Source of the DNA: Candidatus Avisuccinivibrio pullicola
Lineage (GTDB): Bacteria > Pseudomonadota > Gammaproteobacteria > Enterobacterales > Succinivibrionaceae
DNA length: 61,488 bases
Assembly: GCA_018713485.1 (NCBI GenBank)
Contig: DVOQ01000094.1
Span: 1 to 61,488 of the forward strand
Reading direction: 5' to 3'
Part shown: piece after piece, positions 44,978 through 53,623 of the stretch
Position numbering within the stretch: position 1 is the stretch's first letter
How the letters are laid out: every line of letters begins with the position of its first letter
The notes under the pieces: model-generated
Seen by the model: the letters and a program-made list of their open reading frames with translations, nothing else
What the model was told of the DNA's origin: nothing
Database searches by the model: none
Position numbers and translations under genes: made by a program

Positions 44978-45997
44978 TTAATCCCCAGCTATACCGTAAT
45001 AGTCGCGGTACCACTTAAAGAAGAGCGTGAGACCTTCCTCAAGAGGCGTGGGGGCGGTGTAATGGTAATCGCGCATAAGCTTCGTGGTATCGGCATAGGT
45101 CTGATGCACGTCGCCCTTCTGCATGGGGCCTAAAATCAGCTGCCCCTTGACGCCGCTTACCTTTTCAAGGGTGGTGACAAAATCCATGAGCTCCACGGGA
45201 GAGCCGTGACCGATGTTGTAGACAGCCGCTCTGTCGCCCCGGGGATTGCGGTTTTCAATAATGCGGATCACGCCCTGTACGATATCCTCCACGTAGGTGA
45301 AGTCACGGCGCAGCCTTCCCTGATTAAAGAGGGTGAGAGGCTTTCCGCCTAGCAGCGCTTTGGTGAAGATAAAGGGGGCCATTTCGGGGCGTCCCCACGG
45401 ACCGTAGACGGTGAAAAAGCGCAGGCCGGTGGTGTCAAGACCGTAGAGATGAGCGTAGGTGGCAGCGAGCGTCTCGTTAATTTCCTTGGTCGCGGCATAG
45501 ACCGAGACGGGCTTTAAGTCGTGATCGTCCTCGCGGAAGGGGGCTCTTTCACAGTCACCGTAGACCGAGGAGGACGAGGCATAGACAAGACGCGGCGGGG
45601 TATTCAGAGAGCGCAGGGCCTCAAGGAGATTGAAAAAGCCTAAGGCATTGCTTTCAAAGTAATCACGGGGGCGCTCAATGGAAAGACGCACGCCGGCTAA
45701 AGCCGCTAAATTGACTACCACGTCAAATCTGCCCGCGGAGATAAGGGAGCTGACAAAGTCCGCGTCGCTAAGATCGCCTTTTATAAAGGAGAGCTCTCCG
45801 TTACTCACGTGCTCACCGGCCTGAATGCTCTGCTCAGGTCCAAGCCCCAGGTGCTGAAGCCGTCCGTATTTTAAGCTTACGTCATAGGTGATGGAGCCTA
45901 GATTGTCAAAGCCCGTGACGCTGTGCCCGCGCGTGATGAGAGCCTGTGCTAAATGCATGCCGATAAATCCGGCCATGCCGCTGATAAGAATGCGCAT
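44978..45997 (-). CDS. NAD-dependent sugar epimerase, UDP-glucuronate 4-epimerase type
   Basis: The extended SDR protein of 339 residues has NAD motif ISGMAGFIGMHLAQALITRG at the N terminus, the catalytic Tyr-Lys in VSVYAATKEINETLAATY near 168, and ASSSSVYGDCERAPF near 142. LRFFTVYGPWGRPEMAPFIF near 191 and the late KGDVHQTYADTTKLMRD are characteristic of UDP-glucuronate 4-epimerases, which make UDP-galacturonate. A UDP-GlcNAc or UDP-glucose epimerase is less likely. It is last in a four-gene unit behind a GT39-type transferase, suggesting it supplies the sugar used there. Confidence 0.82.
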   Translation of the reverse strand: MRILISGMAGFIGMHLAQALITRGHSVTGFDNLGSITYDVSLKYGRLQHLGLGPEQSIQAGEHVSNGELSFIKGDLSDADFVSSLISAGRFDVVVNLAALAGVRLSIERPRDYFESNALGFFNLLEALRSLNTPPRLVYASSSSVYGDCERAPFREDDHDLKPVSVYAATKEINETLAATYAHLYGLDTTGLRFFTVYGPWGRPEMAPFIFTKALLGGKPLTLFNQGRLRRDFTYVEDIVQGVIRIIENRNPRGDRAAVYNIGHGSPVELMDFVTTLEKVSGVKGQLILGPMQKGDVHQTYADTTKLMRDYHYTAPTPLEEGLTLFFKWYRDYYGIAGD

Positions 45998-45998
45998 G

Positions 45999-47594
45999 TT
46001 AATTCCTTGGCAAGGTAAGTATGAGATTATCGCCTATCATAACGCCGCCTGCCTGCAGCAGTTCATCCCTTAACTCAGGGGAGCGCTGCATGCTTTTACG
46101 TGAAGCGAGGATCACCGCCCCCTGACAGTCCTCCTGCCAGTTTTCGGGATCTTCCACGACCTTAAAGCGCGCATCGTAGAGAAAGAAATTCTGCGGAGTC
46201 CGCACCTTAAGCGTGCAGAGTGTGGGGCCGTAGCCGTCATCCAGAGCCTTAGAGGCCGCCTGAGCCAGATCGTGATAACCAAGATAGGGATTAAGCGCGG
46301 GGAGACAGAAACCCAGACTTAAAAAGAAAGAGAGGATACCGCCGCCAAGCCAGGCTAAAGCCGTCAGGTGACGCTCTTTTACAGCGAGCCACAGCGCATA
46401 GAGCGCGGCCAGAGAGATAAGCGCAAAGGGCAGCGCGAGGAGGGGCGTGGAATTTAAAAGCGGGATGCTGTGGCGCAGGATAAAGTACGCAGGAAGCAGG
46501 GCCGCGAAGGGCAGCAGGGGCAGGATAAAGGACAGACGCAGCAGATGACGGGTAAGTCTTCCTGCACTTTCTTGCTTAAACTCAAGAAGACTTAACAGCA
46601 CGTAATACGCGGCAAAGGGCAGCGCGGGCGTGAGGTAAATCTCAAGCTTGGACGAGGGCAGGGAGACGGTGATGAACACCGCGGCGCAAAAGGCAAGGCA
46701 GCCTAAGCGTTCCACTGAGAGGGTGGAGAGGCGTGCCTTAACGTCCATGACCGTAAACAGCAGTCCCGCAAAAGCCACGGGGGCGGCGATATACCAGAGG
46801 TTGGTTAAGTACCAGTAAACCGGCCGCGGATGTCCGGTACTTCCTGCAAGGCGTTTTTCGCTCTGCCCCACGAAAAGCTCACGGGCATAGTCCATGCCGC
46901 CGTCGGCAAGCACGCACAGGGCCCACAGAACGGTGAGAGTAAGGAGAACTAAAAAGAATGAGGGCTTAAAGACCCTGAAGTACTGTCTGAGAGCTCCCTT
47001 AAACAGCAGCAGGAAAAACAGCGCCAGGAGAATGAAAATAACGGCGTAGGGGCCTTTGGTGAAAAGACCTGCGAAAATGCACAGGGGCAGCGTAAGGCGG
47101 TAACGGAAGCTGATACCGTCCCTGAGGACCTCCCTGACGCGTTCCTTGGTCATGAGCCAGGCGAGGGCGATAAAGAAGGTAAAGAGAATATCCATGCGTC
47201 CCATGACGCCCTGCGCGCTTAAAAAGAGCAGCGAGGCCAGGGCAAGAAGCATTAAGGCGCGCTCTCTTGCGCTGTAGCCGCGGCCTAAAAAACGGTCCAT
47301 GACATAGAAAAGGCCCAGAAGCGGCAGGGTCGCTCCCACGCACAGCAGGATAAAGGGATTAAGGCCGCCTAACTTATAGGACAGCATGGCAATCCACAGA
47401 TAGAGCGGGGGCTTATCTGCATAAGGAATCCCGTCCTGATAGAAGGCGAAGAGGGTGCCGCGCTCCAGAGCGTCGTGAGCTATGGCCAGATAATTGAACT
47501 CGTTGACGGGATTGAGATCGCGCAGCAGCAGGGCAGGCAGCAGCGCGATAAACAGCGCTATGAGGACGTAAAGCGTCAGGGGGCGTGAGGTCAT
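45999..47594 (-). CDS. GT39/ArnT-like polyprenyl-phosphate-sugar transferase
   Basis: The 531-residue protein is an integral membrane glycosyltransferase with about 11-12 helices. NPVNEFNYLAIAHDALERG at about 28-46 is the first periplasmic loop, where ArnT and PMT-family enzymes have their acidic catalytic residue. PYADKPPLYLWIAMLSYKLGG near 58 is the conserved K-P-P element. LPSSKLEIYLTPALPFAAYY near 310 is also typical. ArnT transfers aminoarabinose from undecaprenyl phosphate to lipid A; Rgt homologs transfer galacturonate. With a UDP-glucuronate epimerase next door, galacturonate is favoured here by inference. It overlaps the upstream gene by four bases. Confidence 0.85.
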   Translation of the reverse strand: MTSRPLTLYVLIALFIALLPALLLRDLNPVNEFNYLAIAHDALERGTLFAFYQDGIPYADKPPLYLWIAMLSYKLGGLNPFILLCVGATLPLLGLFYVMDRFLGRGYSARERALMLLALASLLFLSAQGVMGRMDILFTFFIALAWLMTKERVREVLRDGISFRYRLTLPLCIFAGLFTKGPYAVIFILLALFFLLLFKGALRQYFRVFKPSFFLVLLTLTVLWALCVLADGGMDYARELFVGQSEKRLAGSTGHPRPVYWYLTNLWYIAAPVAFAGLLFTVMDVKARLSTLSVERLGCLAFCAAVFITVSLPSSKLEIYLTPALPFAAYYVLLSLLEFKQESAGRLTRHLLRLSFILPLLPFAALLPAYFILRHSIPLLNSTPLLALPFALISLAALYALWLAVKERHLTALAWLGGGILSFFLSLGFCLPALNPYLGYHDLAQAASKALDDGYGPTLCTLKVRTPQNFFLYDARFKVVEDPENWQEDCQGAVILASRKSMQRSPELRDELLQAGGVMIGDNLILTLPRN

Positions 47595-48220
47595 GAGTTT
47601 TTCCTTAAGAGCATGAGGTTGCGGACATAAGTTACAAGTCCCGCGGCCTGCCCCAGGATGAGCACCACGTCAAGACGCAGACAGCCATACGCGAGCACGG
47701 CAAGGCAGGCGGTGAGACTTAGCCACCAGAAGGCCGCGGGCAGGACGGATTCCTTAAGCCGCCACGAGATATAGGTCTGAACCACGAAACGCAGCGTAAA
47801 GAGGAGCTGTCCTGCAAAGCCTAAGGCGAGCAGAGCATAAGGAATGTGAGCGTCGTTAAGAAAAATGGCGGCAAAGGCCTGCGTATCCCACATCTCGCTT
47901 ACAAGCAGCGCCACGGGGGCTACAATGAGAGCGAGAGTCAGAATAAGGGGCAGGCGTCTGAGTTTGCCTTTTAATTTTAAATTGACTACATAAGTGTAGT
48001 AGGAAAGAAACTGGCCTAACAGAATGGCTAAATCCTGCCTCAGATAACCGTAAAAGCTCATGAGCAGCGAGGCGAAGAGTGACAGCCACCAGAACAGGGA
48101 GGGATTGACCACCGAGCGGGCCCGCTCGGAGAGCACCCACTGTACGAGCATACGCGAGGTAAACAGCAGCTGTGCGGTAAGTCCCACCAGAGTATAGACG
48201 GAGAAGATCGCGGTGTGCAT
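47591..48220 (-). CDS. Membrane protein with two tandem LAB_N (lipid A biosynthesis N-terminal) domains
   Basis: The protein has 209 residues, starting at ATG 48220. It has six or more hydrophobic helices and two copies of the LAB_N motif. Copy one is LLFTSRMLVQWVLSERARS near 16-34 followed by FWWLSLFASLLMSFYGYLRQD. Copy two is LLFTLRFVVQTYISWRLKES near 130 followed by FWWLSLTACLAVLAYGCLRLD. Both end with an ILGQ or LLGQ, then a TYVxNL segment. LAB_N domains occur with lipid A and O-unit glycosylation genes. Here it sits between a GT2 and a GT39 gene, so it may help move or present the lipid-linked sugar. Confidence 0.82.
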   Translation of the reverse strand: MHTAIFSVYTLVGLTAQLLFTSRMLVQWVLSERARSVVNPSLFWWLSLFASLLMSFYGYLRQDLAILLGQFLSYYTYVVNLKLKGKLRRLPLILTLALIVAPVALLVSEMWDTQAFAAIFLNDAHIPYALLALGFAGQLLFTLRFVVQTYISWRLKESVLPAAFWWLSLTACLAVLAYGCLRLDVVLILGQAAGLVTYVRNLMLLRKNS

Positions 48221-48249
48221 GAAAGTAGCGCCTGTGGTCTGGAATAACT

Positions 48250-49005
48250 TTACCTGAGGGTGGGTTCCTGAGTCTGCAGATTGTCCTGAGCTACCACGGG
48301 ATCGACAAAGCGGCGGCGCATCCAGATAAAGGCCAGCAGATCGCACAGGCCGGGGAGCGCACGGTTTTTAAAGCTGAACTTGGAACTGCCGTGGGCGCGC
48401 TCCTTATGGCGCACGGGGATCCCCATCGCCTTTTCCCCGAACAGCTGCGTGAGCGCGGGCAGAAAACGGTGCATGCCCGAAAAGAGAGGCAGACGGCGCG
48501 CTAAATCACTGCGGATGAGTTTTAAGGGGCAGTTGGTGTCCGTAAAACCGTCATGGGTTACGGCGTTGCGGATGCGGTTGGCAATGCGGGACTGCACTTT
48601 TTTCCAGCCGCTGTCATGGCGTTTGGTTCTTAAGCCGCAGATGAGGGCGGCCTCGTTCACATGCGGGAGCAGGAGCTCAAAGTCCTCGGGATAGGTCTGC
48701 AGATCGGCGTCAATGTACGCACACCAGGGAGAGGCTGCATGGGTAAAGCCGGCCTTGAGCGCTCCGGTAAGCCCCGAGCGCCTCTGAAGCGCGATATAGA
48801 AAAAGTCCCTGTCGCTCTTACAGGCCTCTTTAATGAGGCTCAGAGAGTTATCCGAGGAGCCGTCGTTGACGAAAAGTACGCAGAGTCTTACGGAAGCTTT
48901 AGCTTTGTAGTCTTTTAAAGACTGAAAGAGATAGGGAAGGCTGGCATCTTCGTTAAAGACTGGCACCACCACGGTAAGGAAATAGGCGGCGGTTAAGTTA
49001 TCCAT
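48250..49005 (-). CDS. GT2 polyprenyl-phosphate glycosyltransferase (DPM1/ArnC-like)
   Basis: The 251-residue cytoplasmic glycosyltransferase has the GT-A fold: LTVVVPVFNEDASLPYLFQ at the N terminus, FVNDGSSDNSLSLI near 47, GALKAGFTHA near 82, and the metal-binding Asp pair in YIDADLQTYPEDF near 97. Such enzymes move a sugar from a nucleotide to undecaprenyl phosphate. No C-terminal membrane helices are present, unlike ArnC. The start is ATG 49005 (GAGG upstream); GTG 49011 is an alternative. It heads the envelope glycosylation operon. Confidence 0.85.
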   Translation of the reverse strand: MDNLTAAYFLTVVVPVFNEDASLPYLFQSLKDYKAKASVRLCVLFVNDGSSDNSLSLIKEACKSDRDFFYIALQRRSGLTGALKAGFTHAASPWCAYIDADLQTYPEDFELLLPHVNEAALICGLRTKRHDSGWKKVQSRIANRIRNAVTHDGFTDTNCPLKLIRSDLARRLPLFSGMHRFLPALTQLFGEKAMGIPVRHKERAHGSSKFSFKNRALPGLCDLLAFIWMRRRFVDPVVAQDNLQTQEPTLR

Positions 49006-49190
49006 GCTCACTTTGCCTCGTCCAAATGCTACTAAACGTGACGCAGATCATGAAATATTATAGATCCTCATCACATTTCTAAGACGGTCTGACACGGGAA
49101 AAATTGCTAAGATGCCCCGAAATGGAGGTACGGAATGGGGTTGTGGAAATCTCACATACGTTTAGAGGAAAAAAGCATGTATAGACAGGG

Positions 49191-49217
49191 CAGGGACGGG
49201 ATTAATCTCCGTCCCTG
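49191..49217 (-). terminator. Stem-loop after lpoA
   Basis: CAGGGACGG and CCGTCCCTG pair around GATTAATCT (27 bases in all). The stem begins within 15 bases of the lpoA stop on the minus strand but lacks a clear T-run. Confidence 0.55.
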
Positions 49218-49231
49218 TCCGGCGCGTAAGG

Positions 49232-50980
49232 CTATTCGCGCACCGTAGTGCCTACCTTAACCCATAAGGGCGCGGACTCCAGGAGGCCATTAGCGCCCAG
49301 CGAGATATCGCCGGTAAGACCGTGAAGGACGTCCGTGGGATTCATGGAAAGGCGGTTGAGATTCAGCGCGACCGCTAAGGCATCGTAGCTTGCGGCAAAG
49401 ATGCGCTGCACCTGGGGATCAGCCTTGGGCAGATTCTGCATCATGGAGCTTTTAAGCTCGCTCTCGGTGATAAGCCACGGCATATCGCCTAAATAGGCAC
49501 CGTACATCGTGACCTCCAGGGAGGAGGCGTTCACGCCCGTAAAGCTCTGATCGGTGATGTAGGCCGGCACGATGGCAGGCAGCAGGGCCTTAATCTCGCT
49601 GGCCTCTAAAGCGGAGGCGGCGATATAGACGCCGTCACGGCTTTTAAGATCACAGGCCGCGACCGAGCTTTTCACGTCATCGAGATTGTTAAAGCGGCAC
49701 ACGTAGGGACTCTGTCCGGAGGCGCTTCTGAGTTTCTGCACGAAAGTTCCCGCCGCGCGCTGGGAGCGCGAGGAGGCGGAAGTTACCACCGCGGGATTAC
49801 GTACCCCGTCAAGGGCCATTTTGGAGGCGGCTAAGGCGCCTTCATACTCGGGGCTTAAATCGAGATAGTAAGTATGTGCAGGCAGAGCGCTGTCGGCGCG
49901 GTTTAAGAGCACGGTGGGGATCCCGGCTTTAGCACTTAACAGGGCATCCACCTCGGGCTTTAACACCGGGCCCAGGATAAAGTCCGTGCCCGTACGCTGA
50001 GCATCGGCCACGATATCGGGTATGGAGAGCTTTGCCGTGTCATAGAACACGACCTTGAGATCGGGCTTTATATCCTGCAGGGCCGCGAGCACGCCTAAGC
50101 GGGCCGGTTCTCCCACCGAGGCGGCAAAGCGTCCCGACAGGGGCAGGAGTACGGCCACGCGATCGCCGGCCTTAAGCTCCGGAGCAAGTCCCTGAGGCGC
50201 AGCCGTAGCCCCGGTATTTTCTGATCCTGAGGTGCTGAGGGCGGCCAGGGGATGATCGGGGAACTGCGCTTTAAAGGAATCTAACAGGCGCTCTTTAATC
50301 TCGGGGTTTACCGAACTGTCGGCGATGGCATAGGCGTAAAAGCCCCGCTGCAGCGGATCGGCAGCCTCCGCCTGCAGGGCGGCAAGGCGCGAGGTGGGAT
50401 AGTGCTTTAAGACGCTCACGGTATCCTTAAGCACGCGGGGCTGACCCTGCGCATCAATAATACTTAAGAGGTTTAACTGTGAGGCAAAGGCGCGCTCAAG
50501 ATAATTTTCGTTGGCGCTTTCTTCATAGAGCTGCTCGTTGACGCGGGTGTCTAACTGACAGAAATAGGTGAGCACCTGTAAAGGCAGGGTCATTTCATTG
50601 ACCGCGTTGAGATTGGCTGAAGCTCTGAGGTAATCCTGCTGCGCGGTAAAGAGCAGGGCCTCCACGATACGGGCCTCATCGCTCTGCAGCGGGGTCAGGG
50701 CGCTTCCCTTCATGGCCTCAATGGTGGCAGCGGCATTCGCGTACTGCTTGCTTACGATCTGCGCCCTCGCAAGAAGCACCATGGCGTTGAAGGCCGTGTC
50801 GTCCGAGGCGGAAGAGAGTAAATCCTCATAGGCGCTTAAGGAGCGGTCTAAAGGCGCAAAAGCCTCTGCGGTGGTAAGGGCGGTCGCCTGAGTCGCGGTC
50901 TGAGTGCTGCTACAGCCTGCAATCAGGGCGCTCAGCGCTAAGGCTACAAGGCAGGGTTTTAATGAGAGTTTTAGGTTCAC
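49232..50980 (-). CDS. lpoA: Penicillin-binding protein activator LpoA
   Basis: LpoA is an outer-membrane lipoprotein that reaches through the periplasm to activate PBP1A. From GTG 50980 the protein has 582 residues. The signal peptide ends in lipobox IAGC. An N-terminal TPR-like helical region (about 30-240) is followed by a C-terminal periplasmic-binding-protein fold: GDRVAVLLPLSGRFAASVGEP near 275, FILGPVLKPEVDALLSAKAGIP and TVLLNRADSALP. The TTG at 50995 is less likely because GAGG then lies inside the gene. Divergent rsmI is the conserved neighbour. Confidence 0.93.
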   Translation of the reverse strand: MNLKLSLKPCLVALALSALIAGCSSTQTATQATALTTAEAFAPLDRSLSAYEDLLSSASDDTAFNAMVLLARAQIVSKQYANAAATIEAMKGSALTPLQSDEARIVEALLFTAQQDYLRASANLNAVNEMTLPLQVLTYFCQLDTRVNEQLYEESANENYLERAFASQLNLLSIIDAQGQPRVLKDTVSVLKHYPTSRLAALQAEAADPLQRGFYAYAIADSSVNPEIKERLLDSFKAQFPDHPLAALSTSGSENTGATAAPQGLAPELKAGDRVAVLLPLSGRFAASVGEPARLGVLAALQDIKPDLKVVFYDTAKLSIPDIVADAQRTGTDFILGPVLKPEVDALLSAKAGIPTVLLNRADSALPAHTYYLDLSPEYEGALAASKMALDGVRNPAVVTSASSRSQRAAGTFVQKLRSASGQSPYVCRFNNLDDVKSSVAACDLKSRDGVYIAASALEASEIKALLPAIVPAYITDQSFTGVNASSLEVTMYGAYLGDMPWLITESELKSSMMQNLPKADPQVQRIFAASYDALAVALNLNRLSMNPTDVLHGLTGDISLGANGLLESAPLWVKVGTTVRE

Positions 50981-51102
50981 GGGTCCTGACCTCAAGAAAG
51001 AAACACGGTCGCATTATAGCACGCGCCCTTTAAGGCACGGCCTGACAGCATCAGGGCTCTGGCTTACAATACGGCTAAGACAGCCATTGAGGAAAATCCG
51101 TC

Positions 51103-51951
51103 ATGCTTGAAAACGCCCTCTATATCGTTCCCACGCCCATCGGTAATTTAAGCGATATCACTTACCGCGCCGTGGAAGTCTTAAAGGCCGCCACGCTCAT
51201 TGCCGCCGAAGATACCCGCCATTCCCGCATCTTTTTAGACAGTATCGGCGTTAAGAACACGCGCATGGTCAGCTGCCACGATCATAATGAGGCCGAACGC
51301 GCTGATTTAATTGCCGGCGAGGTGGCAAAGGGCGGTCTGGTGGCACTGATTTCGGATGCCGGCACCCCGCTGATTTCGGATCCCGGTTTTCGCGTGGTGC
51401 GGGAACTTGCCGCCTGTAACGTCAAAGTCATCGCCCTCCCGGGGCCCTGCGCGGCCATTACCGCCTTATCCGTGGCGGGTCTGCCCACGGATCGCTTTAC
51501 CTTCAGAGGCTTCCTGCCCGTCAAGGAGCAGGAACTCAGGGCCGCGATTGCGGATTTACAGAATATTGAGTGCACCACGGTCTTTTATGAGTCTCCGCGC
51601 CGCGTGCTCACCACCGTGAAAATGATGGGAGAGCTGATTCCGGAGCATCCGCTGGTGCTGTGCCGCGAACTTACCAAGACTTTTGAGTCGGTGTACCGCT
51701 TAAAGGCCGCGGAGGCGGCCGCCTTCCTTGAGGCTGACGCCAACCGCCTTAAGGGCGAGTTCGTGCTCATCGTCGGGGTGCCTGAAAAGACCGCCTCCGG
51801 GGAGACGTTATCTCCTGAGGTTGTCAGGGCGTTAGAGGAACTTATCGCCTTAGCTCCCGTCAAGGCGGTATGCAGGGCCTTAGCGCCGCTGACCGGACTT
51901 AGGGTCAATGCGCTTTATGAAAAAGCCATGGAACTTAAAGAGCGCGCCTAA
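51103..51951 (+). CDS. rsmI: 16S rRNA (cytidine1402-2'-O)-methyltransferase RsmI
   Basis: RsmI methylates the 2'-OH of C1402 of 16S rRNA with SAM, tuning start-codon selection. The 282-residue protein has the tetrapyrrole-methylase fold: ALYIVPTPIGNLSDITYRAV at the N terminus, AAEDTRHSRIFLDSIG near 34, ALISDAGTPLISDPGFRVV near 80, and VIALPGPCAAITALSVAGLP near 108. ESPRRVLTTVKMM follows near 165. The coding 3' end contains the -35 element of the rnpB promoter. Confidence 0.97.
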   Translation: MLENALYIVPTPIGNLSDITYRAVEVLKAATLIAAEDTRHSRIFLDSIGVKNTRMVSCHDHNEAERADLIAGEVAKGGLVALISDAGTPLISDPGFRVVRELAACNVKVIALPGPCAAITALSVAGLPTDRFTFRGFLPVKEQELRAAIADLQNIECTTVFYESPRRVLTTVKMMGELIPEHPLVLCRELTKTFESVYRLKAAEAAAFLEADANRLKGEFVLIVGVPEKTASGETLSPEVVRALEELIALAPVKAVCRALAPLTGLRVNALYEKAMELKERA

Positions 51952-51963
51952 TTCCTGTATAAT
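51935..51963 (+). promoter_or_regulatory. Promoter of rnpB
   Basis: A -35-like TTAAAG at 51935-51940, a 17-base spacer and a perfect -10 TATAAT at 51958-51963 place the start at about 51970, the expected 5' end of RNase P RNA. The -35 lies inside rsmI. Confidence 0.85.
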
Positions 51964-51969
51964 CTGCCC

Positions 51970-52348
<379 letters not shown>

Positions 52349-52384
52349 CTCCGGCCTTTAAAGCGTCCGTCTGCCTTACCCTCC

Positions 52385-52617
52385 TGAAATGGAATGTTTT
52401 TTCATGGTGCACCCCGCTTACTTTAAAAGGGATCCTGTAGCCTTGGCATTCACGCGCAACACCTGTATTTATGCGCCTCAAAAGGTTGTGATCATGCACG
52501 CAATTTAAAAGTTGCACCGTCATTTGTATCCTGCCTTACTCAACAAAAGCTGTCCTTTGCAGTATCATGAGTTCACTTAAGAAGTTTTTTTTCATGCAGA
52601 TACGGTACTGCCGTATC
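52385..52617 (+). promoter_or_regulatory. Upstream region of kdgK with two inverted repeats
   Basis: The 300-base gap between rnpB and kdgK (52349-52648) holds no gene. TGAAA at 52385-52389 faces TTTCA at 52400-52404, loosely like a KdgR box. GATACGG-N5-CCGTATC at 52599-52617 is a perfect seven-base inverted repeat ending 31 bases before the kdgK ATG. Either could be an operator. No convincing promoter hexamers were found. Confidence 0.4.
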
Positions 52618-52648
52618 CGTGCTGACACACATTCAGGAGTTTAAGGAA

Positions 52649-53605
52649 ATGGGAAAGGGTTTGATGCTTGCCGGCGAACCGATGGGTATGCTGATTGCTC
52701 AGGACGAGGGCTCGTTAGACAGCGTGACCGGCTATTCGTTAGCCGTGGCCGGCGCTGAGTTTAACGTTGCCACCGGTTCGGCCCGTTTAGGTCATAAGAC
52801 CGCCTACCTCACCAAGTTAGGTGATGATCCCTTTGGCAAGCTGATTGCGCGCACCCTGCGTAACAACGGCATCGAAGACAAGTTAGTGATGTACACCAAG
52901 GAGCGTACCACGGGCTTCATGCTAAAGAACAAGGTCTCCAAGGGCGATCCCGAGATTTTCTATTTCAGAAAGGGTTCGGCCGCTTCGACCTTAAGCCCTG
53001 AGGACATTGAGAAGATCGATTTCTCGGAGTACTCCAACGTGCACATGACCGGTATTTTACCGGCCTTAAGCGATTCGACCCGCGCCGCGGTGCGTCTCAT
53101 GTTCAAGAAGGCCCGTGAAGCCGGTCTCTTCATTTCCTTTGACCCCAATTTAAGACCGCAGCTGTGGCCCTCTCAGGAAGTGATGGTCAAGACCTTAAAC
53201 GAGTTAGCCGCTCAGGCTGATCTGGTGCTGCCCGGTAACGGTGAGGGTGATATCCTCTGCGGCACTACCGACGCCTCCGAGATCAATAAGTTCTACCGTA
53301 ACTTAGGCGCCAAGATGGTCGTCACCAAGGTCGGCCCCAAGGGCGCGGTGTGCTCCATCGAGGATCGCGAGATCAAGGTGCCGGGCTTTATCATTGACAA
53401 GGTCGTGGATACCGTCGGTGCCGGTGACGGCTTCGCCTGCGGCGTCATCACGGGCCTAATGGAAGGCTTATCCGTGGAGAAGGCCGTGGAACGCGGCTGC
53501 GCCATCGGTGCCATTCAGTGCACCTTCCCGGGAGACAACGAGGGTCTGCCCACTCCCGATAAGCTGCAGGCCTTTATGGATTCGCACAAGAGAACCTCTT
53601 TCTAA
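52649..53605 (+). CDS. kdgK: 2-keto-3-deoxygluconate kinase-like PfkB-family sugar kinase
   Basis: The 318-residue PfkB-family kinase is inferred to phosphorylate 2-keto-3-deoxygluconate to KDPG, because the next gene is KDPG aldolase. Family motifs are VAGAEFNVATGSARLGHKTAYL (split VAGAEFNVATGSARLG-HKTAYL) near 31, ISFDPNLRPQLWPS near 155 and the ATP-binding anion hole VDTVGAGDGFACGVITGL near 250, with the catalytic Asp. The ATG at 52649 is chosen because the family starts GLMLAGEPMG and AAGGAA precedes it; the longer frame from 52619 would begin within the inverted repeat region. Fructokinase or another keto-sugar kinase is possible. Confidence 0.85.
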   Translation: MGKGLMLAGEPMGMLIAQDEGSLDSVTGYSLAVAGAEFNVATGSARLGHKTAYLTKLGDDPFGKLIARTLRNNGIEDKLVMYTKERTTGFMLKNKVSKGDPEIFYFRKGSAASTLSPEDIEKIDFSEYSNVHMTGILPALSDSTRAAVRLMFKKAREAGLFISFDPNLRPQLWPSQEVMVKTLNELAAQADLVLPGNGEGDILCGTTDASEINKFYRNLGAKMVVTKVGPKGAVCSIEDREIKVPGFIIDKVVDTVGAGDGFACGVITGLMEGLSVEKAVERGCAIGAIQCTFPGDNEGLPTPDKLQAFMDSHKRTSF

Positions 53606-53623
53606 TTCAGGAGATAAGCACAC

